DNA from: Ruminococcaceae bacterium R-25
GTDB taxonomy: Bacteria; Bacillota; Clostridia; Saccharofermentanales; Saccharofermentanaceae
DNA length: 64,000 bases
Direction of reading: 5' to 3'
NCBI GenBank assembly: GCA_003149065.1
Contig: QGFZ01000001.1
Coordinates: forward strand, 62,001-126,000
Positions 62,551-64,000 of the stretch are shown here, one piece after another. The notes beneath the pieces were generated by a model that saw only the letters and a program-made list of their open reading frames with translations, was not told the DNA's origin and did no database searches. How positions within the stretch are numbered: position 1 is the stretch's first letter; each line of letters starts with the position of its first letter. Position numbers and translations under genes: made by a program.

Positions 62551-64000
62551 AGAAACACGGCCGTCCGATATTCGGAATAACCAAGAGAACGCGTTTTGCG
62601 GCGGCAATGGTCGTCGTTGCAGTCGTACTTGTTCTGGCCATCGTTGTCTTAGGATACGTCGGTGTATTCGGCTTGAGATCTGAGCTTTGTGAGGTTTCCG
62701 CAACTCCCGATAAGGCTGATGACACATATGGCGGCACAGGTATCAACTGTGACGTTATCCCCAATATAAATCTTGTAAGAGATGCATCTTTCGAGAGCTC
62801 GACACAGTATTCAAGTATGCTGGTGGCAGGCGCTTCCGAAAACAGTGTGTTCCTGACACCTGATGCAGTTGCTTCAGCAGGTTACGATACGACCAATTGT
62901 GCAGGCGATACCGCAAGAATCATATCGATCGACAGCGAAGGTGTCATGAGCGAAAAGTTCACGGGCATCGTTACAGGCTATAAGCCCGCAAAGCTCGGCG
63001 CAGTAAGCCTTATAAAGGATGAAAAGTCACTTTGGGATGAAGACCGCATAAAGGAAATGGCCTTCTATGGCAACACGGCTCTGGCCCTGACCGACAGCGG
63101 CAGACTTATATATGACCTTACGAACAGCCAGCTCACAGGCGTTGTAAATGCCAAGGACAGGTTCGCACTTATCGATTCCAATGATTCAGGCGTTGTTGCT
63201 GTCGCTACGGACGGCACGATCTATTATTCACAGGACGGCAAGAACTTCTCGAGCGTCTACGAACCCGAAAACCTTACTCTCGGCCAGAAAGTCTGCGGTA
63301 TCGGAAGTTCCGGGCAGATCTCCGTTGTCTGCTATAAGGACGGTACTGTAGTTACTGTTGCAGCCGGCAATATTGCCCAGTCAAACCTCCCAGGTTACGA
63401 TGCGACTTCTTTTGTTTCTGACGGAAAAAGGTTTCTCGCAACTGACAGCAGGGGAAATGTTTATTCTTCCACCAACGGAATGGTTTTCGAGAATATCGGC
63501 GTGTCCGAAATGATCAAGGACAAGACAAATATATTGACAGCTGCCACTTCAGGCGTTTTCTGCTTTGTTTCTGACAACTCAAATGCAGTTATCGTTAAGT
63601 CAGAAGATAAGGATTTCCGATTCGAGGAGATCGAACTCGCAAAAGCAACAGGATCTCCCGTAAGCTCCGTATACCTTACCAATTCCGGACTCATAATCGC
63701 CGGAACTACTGACGATAAAGCTTATGCAATTAATATCAAGACAGCAAGGACCGTAAATCTTACTTCTGAAAACGTTGTTGTCGAAAATATAATCGGCGTA
63801 AACGGTGACAAGGTCTACTACGATTCAGGCAAGGGGATCTATAAGTCCCAGATCCTCTCGGAATTATCACTCGAAGGCAACCTTGAAGGCATCGACATCA
63901 TTGCTGACGACATCCTTGTCGCAGGACATTTAGGAAGGGCAGCAGGCGGTGTGATCAGCTCATCTGACAGCAGGGATTATGCTTGGTCAGTATCAGATGA
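62547..64000 (+). CDS. Membrane-anchored propeller-like protein, 3' end outside window
   Basis: The frame is open from ATG 62547 to the window end, giving 484 residues without a stop. One N-terminal helix (about 18-42; AAAMVVVAVVLVLAIVVLGYV) after a basic start (MKKHGRPIFGITKRTR) makes it a type II or secreted protein. The external part has repeated short blocks such as VAVATDGTIYYSQDGKNFSSVY, VSDGKRFLATDSRGNVYSSTNG and TSGVFCFVSDNSN, alternating with Asp/Gly turns, a beta-propeller-like pattern reminiscent of BNR/Asp-box repeats. No enzymatic motif is seen. It is coupled to the CPBP protease gene and could be its partner or substrate. Confidence 0.8.
   Translation, partial: MKKHGRPIFGITKRTRFAAAMVVVAVVLVLAIVVLGYVGVFGLRSELCEVSATPDKADDTYGGTGINCDVIPNINLVRDASFESSTQYSSMLVAGASENSVFLTPDAVASAGYDTTNCAGDTARIISIDSEGVMSEKFTGIVTGYKPAKLGAVSLIKDEKSLWDEDRIKEMAFYGNTALALTDSGRLIYDLTNSQLTGVVNAKDRFALIDSNDSGVVAVATDGTIYYSQDGKNFSSVYEPENLTLGQKVCGIGSSGQISVVCYKDGTVVTVAAGNIAQSNLPGYDATSFVSDGKRFLATDSRGNVYSSTNGMVFENIGVSEMIKDKTNILTAATSGVFCFVSDNSNAVIVKSEDKDFRFEEIELAKATGSPVSSVYLTNSGLIIAGTTDDKAYAINIKTARTVNLTSENVVVENIIGVNGDKVYYDSGKGIYKSQILSELSLEGNLEGIDIIADDILVAGHLGRAAGGVISSSDSRDYAWSVSD

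Overview
This window looks like chromosome of a Gram-positive, anaerobic Clostridia-type Firmicute, plausibly from rumen or gut. The evidence is gene content and order: ireB-ruvX-DUF1292 in a row, mtaB directly after aspS, T-box control of aspS, RNase J, RNase R, a TPP riboswitch, strong AGGAGG-type ribosome binding sites, and Thr/Pro-rich linkers on secreted proteins with carbohydrate-binding-like domains. No rRNA, tRNA, insertion sequence, prophage or CRISPR-Cas locus is visible. Species identity cannot be read from the sequence alone.

Layout. 1-2.3 kb: the end of a polytopic membrane protein gene, rpsU, and a minus-strand PD-(D/E)XK-like nuclease gene. 2.7-7.5 kb: recJ and a bifunctional relA/spoT. 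7.8-10.7 kb (minus): a secreted SH3/3D cell-wall protein and RNase J. 11-19 kb: a small membrane peptide, proS, a transglutaminase/leucine-rich surface protein, and a two-gene ABC exporter with a coiled-coil permease. 19.4-24.8 kb: an AraC regulator, an acyltransferase, an Xaa-Pro aminopeptidase, a hydrolase-fold protein and a MATE pump. 24.8-26.3 kb: a TPP riboswitch controlling one ORF that joins a ThiT thiamine-binding protein to an aquaporin. 26.4-29.2 kb: small hypothetical genes, a tautomerase and a nucleoside phosphorylase. 29.2-33.1 kb (minus): metF, a stand-alone MetH activation domain, and metH. 33.2-36.1 kb: a siderophore/cobalamin-type ABC importer whose ATPase has an altered Walker A. 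36.3-45.6 kb: a giant secreted lectin-like/Rhs protein, split by a one-base frameshift in a Thr/Pro repeat. 46-52.6 kb: a PTS IIC-like permease, an ABC exporter, a Ca2+-type P-ATPase and secG. 53-64 kb: rnr, a membrane protein, T-box-aspS, mtaB, ireB, ruvX, two DUF1292-like genes, a CPBP protease and a membrane-anchored protein running off the end.

The most unusual signal is in the intergenic DNA. Thirteen copies of a 39-bp inverted repeat (11-bp arms near TTACGGACTAA and TTAGTACGTAA, 17-bp loop) stand in three arrays at 2.3, 7.5 and 19.0 kb. The arm-to-arm offset is 28 bp in all thirteen, the step is 73 bp (eight of ten exact, the others 72 and 74), the spacers are unrelated, and all arrays run in the same orientation. 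The first array abuts the start of the nuclease gene. Two further, different palindrome families lie before proS (four 42-bp four-box palindromes plus a half copy) and before rnr (GCGATAG boxes). Together they suggest an undescribed class of REPIN-like periodic intergenic elements. The second strong candidate for new biology is the riboswitch-controlled ThiT-aquaporin fusion.

Functional links: stringent response and RNA decay (relA, rnjA, rnr); translation (rpsU, proS, aspS, mtaB); one-carbon/methionine metabolism (metF, metH, activation domain) beside a metal-chelate or corrinoid importer; and cell-surface glycan interaction (3D protein, Rhs protein).
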